NCBI GenBank assembly: GCA_023614405.1
Contig: CM042689.1
Location: forward strand, 332,296,305 to 332,360,304
Source of the DNA: Avena insularis
Taxonomy: Eukaryota; Streptophyta; Magnoliopsida; Poales; Poaceae
Direction of reading: 5' to 3'
DNA length: 64,000 nucleotides
Each line of letters opens with the position of its first letter. The first letter of the stretch is position 1. Of the stretch, positions 44,015 through 55,675 are shown one piece after another. Under the pieces are notes generated by a model, which worked only from the letters and a program-made list of their open reading frames with translations, had not been told where the DNA came from and searched no databases. Made by a program: the position numbers and the translations under genes.

Positions 44015-47000
44015 ATGCCTCCCCGACGTGCCAATCCCAACCCCAACAACAACAACATCACTCCTGAGATGCAGCAAATGATGACAAATGACTTCGGTGA
44101 TGCAAATGATGACTACATTCATCCAGAATCAGAACAACAACAACAATAACAACAACAACAACAACAATCAGAACAACCCACCGGGTTTTGACATGCTTAC
44201 CAGGTTCTTAAGACTGAGGCCAGCAAAGTTCTCAGGAACTACTGATCCTATGGTGGCTAATGATTGGCTACGCTCTGTGAACAAGGACTTGGTAACTGTT
44301 GGCTGTACTGATGAAGAGAAAGTCAGATTTGCTACACACTTGTTGGAAGGACCAGCAGCCACTTGGTGGGATAACTTCCAGATCACCACTCCCATTGCGG
44401 ATGTGACATGGGCTATCTTCGAAGATGGTTTCCGTACTTCTCACATCTCATCCGGAGTGATGAGTTTGAAAAAGAAAGAGTTTCATAATCTGAAGCAGCG
44501 CCACCGCAACGTGGCAGAGTATATTGAAGAGTTCAACAATCTAGTGCGTTATGCACCGGATGAAGTTGACACTGATGCTAAGAGGAAAGAAAAATTCCTT
44601 GAAGGATTGAACGATGAACTGAACCTGCAGCTATCAGTGGCTTATGTTCCCACTTATCAGTCTCTTTGTGACAAGGCTACTATTTTGGAGAGCAAGATGA
44701 AACAAGTTGAAAGCAGGAAGAGAAAGCACTCTGACAAGCATAGCTCGGGATCGTCTCACAAGCGTTCCCATTACGATGATAGTGGGAGTTCTGGATCCCA
44801 CAAGCATGGGAAGTTCAACAAGCACCATAACCACAACCGTCATCATGACAACAAGCATCACCGTAGTCATGACAATGACAAGTACAAAAATCACAAGAGT
44901 GGACATAAGAGCCACCACAGTGGAAGTGGAAGTGGCAGTGGAAGCCAGCCTATCAAGAAGGATCTTAGTCAGGTTGAATGTTTCAAGTGCAAGAAGATGG
45001 GGCATTATGCAAATGAATGCCCAGAAAAGAAAGTTGAAGGACCCAACAAGCCCAACCCTTTTCAGAAGGGACAAGTGAACCACATCAATGTGGAAGAAAT
45101 CTATGAGGAACCTGATGCTGTTGCTGGTAAGTTCAAACTCAATTCTATTCCAACACTTGTTCTTTTTGATACTGGTGCATCACATTCATCCATATCAAAA
45201 GCATTTGTTGATAGAAATGGGTTTCCAACTGAAAACATAGGGTGTCCAATAAAAGTAAGTTCTCCTGGTGGATGACCAAGTATGAAGGAGTACTAGATTG
45301 TGCCAATCAAACTATTGCACTCACAACCCCGGAAAAGAAACAGATTAGATTCAAGTCTAACTTTGAATCAAAAGGGAGTAAGCTAAATTCTCTTAAGGGG
45401 GTTAGCATAGACAGTGTGCCTATTGTGAGTGAATATCCGGACGTGTTTCCAGAAGAATTGCTGGGAATGCCACCAGATAGAGATGTGGAATTTCTTATTG
45501 ATTTGCTACCAGGATCTGGACCAATAGCAAAGAGACCATACAAGATGTCAGTTGATGAGTTGAAAGAACTCAAGAAACAACTTGGAGAACAGTTGTAGAA
45601 AGGATTTATCCAACCAAGTTCTTCATCTTGGGGAGCACCAGTTTTGTTTGTGGAAAAGAAAGATAGAAGTCAAAGGCTATGCATAGATTACCGTTCACTC
45701 AATGAGGTGACTATCAAGAACAAGTACCCTTTGCCTAGAATCAATGACTTGTTTGATCAGTTAGAAGGAGCCTGTGTGTTCTCAAAGATTGATCTCCGAT
45801 CAGGTTATTTCCATCTCAAGATAAGGGAACAAGACATACCTAAGACAGCTTTCACCACAAGGTATGGATTGTATGAGTATACCGTGATGCCATTTGGTCT
45901 GACCAATGCACCAACATACTTCATGAATATGATGAACAAGGTGTTCATGGAGTTCCTTGATAAGTTTGTTGTCATTTTCATTGATGACATTTTGATCTAC
46001 TCCAAGAGCAAAGAAGAACATGATGGACATCTACGTTTGATACTTGAGAAGCTTAGAGATCATAAGCTGTATGCCAAATTCAACAAGTGTGAATTTTGGT
46101 TGAATGAAGTTGGATTTCTTGGACACGTTGTGTCAGGAGATGGTGTAGCAATTGATTCTGCTAAAGTTTCAGCTGTAACTGAATGGGAATCTCCTAAGTC
46201 AACAAAAGAGGTTTGTAGTTTCCTTGGCTTGGCAGGATACTACAGAAGATTTATCGAGAATTTCTCCAAGGTAGCTAAGCCTATGACAGAATTGCTAAAG
46301 AAAGACAAGAAATTTGCTTGGTCTGAAGGATGTGAACTCAGTTTCCAAGAATTGAAGAAGAGACTAGTGACAGCACCAGTCTTGTGTTTGCCAGATTTGG
46401 AGAAAGATTTCCAAGTGTATTGTGATGCATCTCATCATGCATTAGGTGCAGTACTTATGCAAGAAGGAAAAGTTGTGGCCTATGCCTCGAGACAACTCAA
46501 AACTCATGAGGTAAACTACCCTACTCATGATTTAGAGTTAGCCTCTGTTGTCCATGCACTCAAAACATGGAGACATTATCTTTTGGGAAAGCGATGTGAA
46601 GTGTTCACATGTCACAAGAGTTTGAAGTATATCTTCACCCAGAAAGAAATTAACATGAGACAAAGAAGATGGCTAGAACTCATCAAGGATTATGACTTGA
46701 GTTTGCAATACCATCCCGGTAAAGCAAATGTTGTAGCTGATGCACTAAGCCGTAAGGTATTTGTGAATGGCCTTACTAAGGGAGAATTGCTAGACGATAT
46801 GTGTGCCCAATTCAGAGATCTCAGATTGGAGATTGTGCCTGAGGGACATCTCATGTCTTTGGATGTTCAACCCACTTTGTTGGACAAGATCAAAGAAGCC
46901 CAAAAGATAGATATGGAAATTGAAGAGATAAAGGAAAAGATTGGCAAAGGAAAAGCCAAAGGATTCCATGAAGATGAACAGGGTACTTTATGGTATGGAA

Positions 47001-48352
47001 AACGTATCTGTGTTCCACAAGATCCGGAGCTTCGGAAACTGATTTTACAAGAAGCCCACAACTCACCATATTCCATTCATCCGGGTAACACCAAAATGTA
47101 CATGGATATGAAAGAAAGATTTTGGTGGAATAATCTCAAGAAAGACATCACCGAACATATTGCTTTGTGTGATGTGTGTAGTAGAGTGAAAGCGGAACAT
47201 CATAAGCCAGCAGGACTGTTACAACCACTACCTATTCCTGATTGGAAGTGGGACAAGATTGGTATGGATTTCATCACCGGATTGCCAAGGACCCGGTCAG
47301 GATATGATTCTATTTGGGTAGTAGTGGATCGCCTAACTAAAGTGGCTCATTTCATACCCGTGAAGACAACCTACACAAGTGCTAAGTTAGCCAAGATCTA
47401 TATGAGTAGAATTGTATGTCTACATGGAGTACCCAAGAGTATTGTGTCTGATAGGGGAACACAATTCACTTCTCATTTTTGGAGGCAACTACATGAGTCA
47501 TTGGGAACGAGGTTGGAATTCAGCACTGCTTTTCATCCTTAGACTGATGGACAGACAGAAAGGTCTAATCAGATTCTTGAAGATATGTTGAGAGCATGTG
47601 CTCTAGACTATGGAGCCAGTTGGGATGAAAGTCTGCCTTACGCAGAATTCTCCTACAATAACAGCTATCAAGCCAGTATTGGGATGGCACCATTTGAGTT
47701 TCTCTATGGGAGAAAGTGTACCACCCCATTGCTACGGAATGGTGTGGGAGAAAGAAGTTTGTTCGGACCAGAACTAATCAAAGAGGCTGAAGAGAAAGTC
47801 AAGATAGTTAAGGACAGATTGAAGATAGCACAGTCCCGACAAAAGAGCTACGCAAATCCTAAGCGTAGAGAAGTCACCTATGAAGTGGGTGATAGAGCTT
47901 ATCTTAGAGTGTCACCACTTCGTGGAATGAAGAGATTTGGAGTCAAAGGAAAATTGGCCCCAAGATATGTTGGACCATTCAAGATTCTGAGTTGTAAAGG
48001 AGAAGTCGCTTATGAGATTGAATTTCCAGAATCATTGTCTGCCGTTCACAATGTGTTTCATGTGAGTCAGCTTAAGAAATGCCATCCAGAAATGGAAGAT
48101 ACTTCTTTGAAGGATACTATACCTTTGGAAGAGGTTCAATTGGAGAGTGATCTCACCTATGAGGAGAAACCTATCAGGATTCTTGAGACTGCAGAAAGAG
48201 TTACTCGGACTAAGACTATCAAATTCTGTAAAGTTCAATGGAACCATCATTCTGAAGAAGAAGCAACATGGGAAAGAGAAGATGATCTTCGGAAAGACCA
48301 CCCTCACCTATTTGCTAGCCAACCCGAATCTCGAGGGCGAGATTCACCTTAA
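44015..48352 (+). pseudogene. gag-pol: gag-pol polyprotein, copy B, with deletion and stops
   Basis: Same domain order as copy A. ATG 44015; two bases are lost near 44085, shifting the N-terminus, and an open frame resumes at 44088. The DTGASHS protease motif is in frame with gag (about 45169-45189). A 121-base deletion with GGA microhomology, at about 45272 (copy A 35695-35815), removes the rest of the protease and shifts the frame. TAG 45596-45598 (CAG in copy A) and TAG 47540-47542 (shared with A) follow. The RT motif FIDDILIY is at about 45977-46000 and the chromodomain near 48140-48330. The RNase H Asp is Cys (46610-46612). One frame, 45644-47542, covers RT to most of integrase. Confidence 0.9.
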
Positions 48353-48364
48353 GGGGGTTAGATT

Positions 48365-49670
48365 TGTAACATCCCTAAAATCATGTTTCAAAACTCATGC
48401 ATATCATCCATGTATCCATGATCATTTAGGGTTCCATTTCAAAACCATTTCAAAAACAGGAGCATATGTTGTTCATTATTTTATGTAAGTATGCTCTAGC
48501 CTTAGTACTACTTTCTAATGAGAAAGCCACTTATTTTATTCAGTAATGTTTTGATTTCAAACTGAAGTATTTTCCAAATCTTGAGAATTTTTTTCAAAAC
48601 AAAGTATGTTATAAAACCAAATTTATGCCTACTATGTATATCTCATAAAGGCTTGGTTTTATTTTATTTTTCAAGTAACCAAAGTGTGTTTGAGAAAACA
48701 GAAGTGTTTTGACACACATTTGAGTACTAAGTTCATTGTATAAAAATCTAGAGAAGATTTGAAATCAAACTTGTTTGAATTAGGGTTTGAAATCATTTCT
48801 AGAAAATCAAACAGAAAAAGAAAAGCAAAAGGAAAAAAAAATCAATCAGCCAATCTGGCCCAACCCAGCCCAGTCGACCCATCTAGCCCAGCAACTCCCT
48901 CCCGCGAACCGTTTTCCTTTACTCGCAATCACACCCACAGAGTCACTGATTGCCTGGACCCACCTCCCCTTCTTTTCTCTCGCTGACAACCGCGGCCCAC
49001 ATGGGAGTCATCGTCTCCACCCCCAGCGACTGGTTCTTCCCCAAATCACTCCGGGCGTTTCCTGTTTAAATTCCGCGGCTTCAATTCCGTTGAATGCTCG
49101 AGTAATTCACGCCCACGTCCTCTCCTACTTAAGCACCATGCCGCCCTCCTCCTTTTCCCCCAAACCACACCCCACCGGAGCCACCAGGCTGCTCGGATTT
49201 CTCTCTGGACGCCCTCTGCTCCGACGAGTTCGTCGTCGAATTCCGGTAAACCCCGCAAACCCCTCTGCCTATGGTTCAGACTAGCTTATTCTACATCTCT
49301 GTGCGCACCTACTGACACCCTCCGCTTGCTCGCTCATGCTCTGTAGCCTCGGCAACGTCATCGACTAAGCTCCGCCAGCCTTTGCTCGAACTTCGGCGAC
49401 CGTTCCCCGTAAGCCCCAGCTTCCCCTCTCCCTCTGTTTGATACACGTGTGATCCCCAGTGTCCTACTCATCTAATGGCACCCTTTTCTCGTCTTAGCGT
49501 GGCCTAGAGCATCGCCTCCGTCGCTAACCGAGAGCATCGTCGCCAGGGACTTCTCCGACGAGCAATCCACAACGACCCCGAGCGCCCCTTCGTCAACTGA
49601 GGCATCGTTGAGCATCAGCACGTCGCGATGACCTCGGTGAGCACCTTCCCTTGCCCTCTCGCCTCCTGTA
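48365..49670 (+). repeat. Chromovirus LTR3, 5' part
   Basis: Begins TGTAACATCC and stops at the solo-LTR insertion after CTGTA (49666-49670). Continues at 53775. Confidence 0.92.
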
Positions 49671-52600
49671 TGTAACATCCCAAAAATACCAAACTTGGAT
49701 CATCAAACACTAATCATCAAAATTAGGGTTAACAAAAACTTTTCTAAATAAAATCATGAATGCATGCATATGTGTATGCATGGATTTTGAATTTCTTTAA
49801 AACCACCTTGTTTGTTTGTTTCATTGCTTGTAAAATGTTTCTTAGGTGAAATAAACATCATCTAAAACATTTCCCACACTTTTCCTAAAGACAAGTAAAT
49901 CAAAACAAATATATTAAGGGAATGGTCACTTTGACCAATTTAACTCCCATGCCTACTTTGGCTATCTCAAACTTTCAGAACTTAACATAAACTTTGCTGG
50001 ATCTTTGCACCCCTTGATTGTACTCATAACAGAGTATCAAGGCCCACTTTATGATCATCCAGAAACTTTCAAATGCATAGTTTAAATGCCAATTCAAAAT
50101 TGAATCTTCTTCATATGGGAAGATCCCACTTTTTCAAAACCCACTCAAACAAGCTCAACTTTCAAAACCCAAGCATCTGCAGACTCACCAGCACCAATCT
50201 AGCAAACCCACCAAAAATCATTTCAAAATTCAAAACTTGATTTCATGCGGCCATTTCATCAAACAGGTTGCAGACACAAATCAAACAAACATCAAACACT
50301 ATTGTGAGCAGTGATTCTTGCCTAACTGGTTCCCCATTTAGCTCACACACAACTCAGTAGATCATCTAGGAAGATTAGCCAAGCACTAGCACCACTGTGA
50401 GCTTTCCATTGCCATCAATGGTGAACAGCCGAGCACCCTCTTGTCACCCCATAGTCGACAGCAAGTTAGGAGCAGCAGCAAGCCTAGCCAGCATGTCTAG
50501 GTGGCAGCCCACCGTCCACCGCCACTCACTGTCCCAGCCGCAAGCGTTGCCAAGCCCTGGACCACGCGCACAAGCCGCGCCCAGACCATGCCGAGCGTGC
50601 GCCAGAGCGCCACCCTCGACCGAATCCCACAGACCGCGCGCCGCCCTCACCACGTGCACACACGATCTCCATCAACCCAGGAGACCACCAGACATCCCCG
50701 TTTGCCGCCCCGTGCCACACAACCACCGCCCCCCGTCGAAGATGCCGCCTCTTCCACGCAGAGCACCGCCCGTTCCAGACCAAACCACACCGCCCCATGC
50801 CTCGAGACCATGTCATTGAGCATCGCCAGGAGACACCGCACCGTCCCCTACACTTGCCCATGCCAATAGCCGCCTGTAACATCGCCCCCGACGAGCTCAC
50901 CGTGCGCCCCGATGGTCCCCTCGCTCGACTATAAATAAAGGCCACCCCCGCTCGATTTCTTCACACCATCTCGCTCCCCTCTCCTCACTTATCGTGCCAC
51001 ACCGTTCCCGGAGCAAGGAGAGCACCACCTCGCCGGAATTTCACTGGAGCCTGCCGCTGCCGGAAAAGAAGGGCGCCATCGATTTCGTCCACCCCAGGAG
51101 CTGCCGCGACCACCCCTGAGTTCGCCGTCGTCGACTTCATTGTTCGCCCGCCTCACCGACCCTCGCTAGCACCCCGGTGAGCCCCTAGCAACCCTCACTG
51201 GTCGTGCTAGGTTTTGTTCTCGCCGGAGTTGTCTCGCGTCGACGATGACTCCCAGCCGTTAGATTAGAACTAGATCGAACGACCCACGTTGCCCCATACC
51301 GCTTCGCCCAGCCTCGTGTCACTGACGAGTGGGGACACCCACTTAAGCAGCCCGCGGGAGCACTGCTCTTAGCAGGCCGGCCCAGTAACTTTTCCCGCGC
51401 AGCCTAGTTATTCAAATTAAACCTTTTTCTATTTCAATTCAAATACACTTGTGTACACAACTTCAAAAATCAACCCAGATCGATTCAGTGCACCAAATTG
51501 AATGAAACCAATTTTATTGGAAAGGTCTGTGAATGCTGAATCCAAGCGCGTTGGATTCAAGTCATTTGGATCTATAGATCACCCATGGTAAAAATAACAA
51601 GGCAGAAGCTTTTCTGCATTCAAACATTTTTCAAATTTAAACTATAATAGATTTTGAGTTGTTTCCAACTCTCAAAAATCACATTTAACCATACCTTTCA
51701 GAATATATAAAAACATATAGGTTTACTTGCAGAAATATTGTCCAAGTAATAAAAGAATGCTACATAAGCATTTGTAGCCACTTTAATTAATTAAAATAAA
51801 AGGGTAAAACCTTATTAAATTGTGACACCACTTTAAATCACAATCTCATGGACTACAATATGTGGTGATGACATGTGTCAACATGATCCCATGTTTAGTT
51901 TGGAGAATATTAAATCTTAAGTAGTTTTTCAATGAGTAGAAATTACTTTTCTAAAAAAAAGGAATTAAACCAAGCCTTAACCTTGTAATGTTAGAGATGA
52001 TGCTAGATCATCTATAGGACCTTTGTGTGTGATGATTGCAAGTAGTTAATTATTGTTTGGTGATTGTGTACCTCGTATTTATTCATAGACGCTAGTACCG
52101 ACCAAGGATACGAGGAGGAAGGAGGATACTACGAAGAAGAAGCCGAAGAGAACTTCAACCACTGCTCTGCACAAGGCAAGCTAACACTTGCACTTTAGCA
52201 AGCTAACACTTGCACTTTAGCAAGCTTATACTGATATTGATGCAAGCTGATACTATACCTGTGCAAGCCTTACTAATCAAGTTGACCTATGCAAGCTAAC
52301 CCTTGCAAAATACCCTACTGATGCCACAAACCCATACTTGTGCTATGACTACTATATGCCTTAAGCATATGTGATCATACCCACTTGATAAACCAATCCT
52401 AGTTTTATGTGCAAGCTTCTTACTTTATTTCTTTATCAAAGCTTACTTATAGTTGACTTAAGTGACTGGTAGATTTTAGACAGTTGCTGAAGGTTGCTTA
52501 AAGAGCATAAAATTTGGCCCAAGTTAGAAACCTTGATCTCAGCCTGAGACTTAAGGTTGTACTTAGTTGAAGCCCCACTAGTTTACCCCCCTCCTTAGTA

Positions 52601-53769
52601 CTACCCCCACTTATAGATGCTAGTGCTAAGAATAAAACTTGATCAACCTTAGATGGGAGTACTTGGTGGAAAAATGGTTATGAAAACCTTGGAATGATGG
52701 ATCATTCTATTGAAATGTTTTGGACATGTGTTTCCGAACACTTGATGATTTTGGTGATGAAAATGTTGAGGCATGAGCCTTAGCCCTTTATAAAACTGAT
52801 GGTTGTCTGGATGCGATACCATTCCAATTTTATCGTACAACCACAATACCGAATCGGGTAGGGCTTGACTGGAAACTTATATTCCTTAGTATTAGTTCCC
52901 TCACGGCCGTTGTCAGCTGAGGCTACCTTGTGAAGATCGTCCACCTATGCAAGACTCCAAGATGACAGTTGGTCATGGTTGGGAGGCCAAACTCACAGGA
53001 GAGGTGCTTATACTAGGTGTGTAATTGAAAGGTTAGGATTGATTATCCATATCGAGTATGGTGAATTCGGGATTTGTTCTCACGGATGTATCGAATGTTG
53101 TGGTGAAAGTGTACAATCTCTGCAGAGTGTCAAACTATTCGAATAATAGCGTCATGATTATGGACAGTTGGAGTGGCCATACTGTTCCCCGTCAGACTTT
53201 TCAAAATGACTTGTGAAATGAATTGAGACTTTGACTTGACCACAACAGAGTTGTGACCCGAGTTATAAGATCCCACTTATGAGTTATAAAATTGTGACTA
53301 GCTTTGGAACCTAGTAGAGATAAACCTGGCTTTTTGCAAAACAACCTTAGAGCCTAGTGTCCCCTTTATCGAAAAACCCCTTACCTGTTAGTATTAGTTT
53401 GCGAGTACTTAAAGAGTACTCATGGCTTTGTCCCTGGCTATTCCCATGGCCAGACTATGAAGAGGAGTACCTGGAGGATGGACCCTAGGAAGGTTACGAC
53501 AACTAGGATCATCTCCCATCGTCAGCATTGCCTGTGACCCCGAAGATGGAGCTTCGCCTACGCTACCGTCATTATTACGTATTCCGCTGCTTGATGTTGT
53601 CTCAAGAACTGGATCATGAGATCCCTATTTGTGTAAGAACCTCTGTATCGTTTGTAATGGATGATGTACTATGGTATCCAATTCTGTTATCTCTCGCAAA
53701 AATGGTAATCCTGGGATTGCGATGTATGGCATAACAGACATCCAGGATTGAAAAATCCGGGTGTTGACA
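49671..53769 (+). repeat. Solo LTR (4099 bp) of a second long-LTR Gypsy family
   Basis: Starts TGTAACATCCCAAAAATACC, ends GGGTGTTGACA, and is flanked by CTGTA on both sides (49666-49670 and 53770-53774). No internal LTR pair, primer site or pol motif is inside, so it is a solo LTR left by LTR-LTR recombination. It has a promoter-like TATAAATA (50930-50937) followed by GC-rich leader sequence, a TGCAAGCT-type minor repeat (52180-52300), and an A-rich middle. The start TGTAACATCC and long LTR suggest a chromovirus family related to, but distinct from, the host array. ORFs at 50397-50945 are random GC-rich frames. Confidence 0.75.
50930..50937 (+). promoter_or_regulatory. TATA box of the solo LTR
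   Basis: TATAAATA preceded by CTCGAC and followed by a GC-rich, CT-rich leader, as at the U3/R border of plant LTRs. Orientation agrees with the TG..CA ends. Confidence 0.5.
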
Positions 53770-53774
53770 CTGTA

Positions 53775-55675
53775 ACTCCGGCAACTTCATCGCCAAAGCA
53801 CACCGCCGCCACTCGCCGCCGCCAGCGCCGCCACTTGTTGGTCAGTCGCTGAGAGCCGTGCGATGTAGATCGGACGAACGCGATAGAACATAGTCGAAGG
53901 GGTAAGTAGAGATCTGAGCCACGCGTTTTAGTTAGATCTAACGGTTCGCAAGCGCGATCCAGCGCGAAGCGGTACCAGCCAACCAGATGCTGCCGCGTGG
54001 CATGTTCTTCGTTTTAAAAACCTGAATTCGATCAATTAGATGTTTAAATTTGAATAATTCATAACTTTTGATTCCCACGTCCAAATTTGACAAATTTTAT
54101 ATCAATGGAATCAGGAGAGAAAATCCTTTCCATCTATGCAATGTGTTTATTGTTTTGTCTCTGTTAAAATGGTTGTTTTTACAGAAACTTGTGTATGCTT
54201 ATTTTGTGTATAATAATTATTTGGAAAATGTTTTGCTATGCAAATAATTTTTTTTGGCTTTTTTGTACTTGTTTAAGTTTCAGTAATGTGCACTTGTCTT
54301 GTTTGGTGTAGAAAATCATCACATGGCATATTGCATACACTCATGTATTTTTGCTTGTATAAATTGTGTATGTGATTTTGTGCCATCATTTTATGTGTAG
54401 ATTTTGGTGCAAATAGTGATTGTGATTGTGAGGATTGTTGCTACTCCCCAAGCTACCAAGGCAAGTGGTACTTCATGATTTCACTCCTATGTTTTCAACT
54501 TTGCACTAGAAATATTTTGCTAGCCTTGCATGAATATTTTGATCTATATATGCTATGCTTGGGAAATCCTAGTAGTTACAGAATTGCTAGAAATTTCTAA
54601 GTTAAGATTCTTGTCAATGCCATGCTTAGCCTAGCTAGTAGCAACCAAGGGTGGTTATATATTCATGCTATGAGAAAATATTTCTAAGTCTTTGGACTTG
54701 TGCTTTGTTAATAAAACAACTAATTGAATGAAACACCTGGGTGGAATGGAAAGAATGGTTTGTGTTGAGTGGTTACACAAGGCCCATTTCTATGGTTTAC
54801 CTTGTGTATCTCACTTGTGGAAAGCCACCCAGGAACAAAGGGATTTGAGATGCCATATGTTAAGAAGCTTCTAGTGCAGCCACTTGGCAATATGGGCTCA
54901 CTGGATCATATAGGTTGCAATAACTTAGCCATTTAGACAGTTGGTGGTAGTGGGATGCTAGGTTGGAGTCCCATTTGGTCTAAGGGAAGGCTTCTGAAAG
55001 GTCCCGTCTTGGTGAAAATCAAGTCTAGTGGGGAAAGTGCACAACCTCTGCAGATGGAAGAATCTAAGTACTTAGCCATGTCCCTGGTATTGGACAATTT
55101 GAGCATCAAGACATGGAAGCTATCAAGAATCTCCTCATCCCAATTTCTAAGTTAAAACTTGTGGTTGAACAAGGGTGAAGGTACACCAATTTCTATTGGT
55201 GTTTCCTTGGGAAAGTTTTGTCAAAGAAAAACTTAGTGTTTTCAACTAATAGGTATAACCTATTTTGAGAAAAGCAAGCCTAAGCTACACTTAGCCAAAT
55301 GCATATAGAGTCTAGTTGCCAATATTATTCTAAGGTATCACTTGCCAATACTATTCCAATGTATTGACCCACTGTGGCTGTAACTTGTGATGTTGCAGGT
55401 TATTCTGATGGTGATTAGGGGTTATGAGTCTACACTCAACATGCTTGCCTATGGCACATGAAGATGAAGACTTATTTATCTTATTACTTATTTAAACTCT
55501 TGTACTAGGCCTGTGGCTATGGAGTTTGTAAAAGACTGTGTTTGTCTCTGGAATGACTTGTGACAATGACCTTTGTTTCTATGTACTTCATCTTAAATTG
55601 TGGATGCTAGCATTGATCCATGGACTAGCATTGCAATCACAGGGATCCTTTCCTTTACAAAGGAGGGATCTTACA
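53775..55675 (+). repeat. Chromovirus LTR3, 3' part
   Basis: Continues LTR3 from ACTCCGGC; ends CTTACA directly before the GCTCC duplication. No primer site follows, as expected for a 3' LTR. Some private changes relative to LTR1 and LTR2 (ggagtccc for ggagcgcgtcc at about 54965; a TCTGCC loss near 54896). Confidence 0.92.

Larger units (their letters stand above)
29350..55675 (+). mobile_element. Chromovirus (Tekay/Del-like) three-LTR tandem array
   Basis: Order: LTR1 29350-32564, internal A 32565-38912, LTR2 38913-42129, internal B 42130-48364, LTR3 48365-55675 (split by a solo LTR). The whole array is flanked by one GCTCC pair (29345-29349 and 55676-55680); no duplication surrounds LTR2. 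LTRs start TGTAACATCC and end CTTACA. Each internal part begins with TGGTATCAGAGC (initiator-Met tRNA primer site) and ends with a polypurine tract AAGGGGGTTAGA. Pol ends in a chromodomain, which places it in the plant chromoviruses; the 3.2-kb LTRs fit Tekay/Del. Both internal parts carry two extra ORFs before gag. Confidence 0.9.

Noticed and set aside
29350..48364. Two independent chromovirus insertions side by side
   Set aside because: LTR2 has no target duplication on either side and the outer GCTCC pair spans both copies.
50397..50945. Opposed ORFs of about 140 codons in the solo LTR
   Set aside because: Pro/Arg-rich frames on both strands of GC-rich leader sequence; no family resemblance.
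49671..53769. A complete non-autonomous retrotransposon in LTR3
   Set aside because: No internal repeat pair, primer site or polypurine tract; a single TG..CA unit with TSD is a solo LTR.
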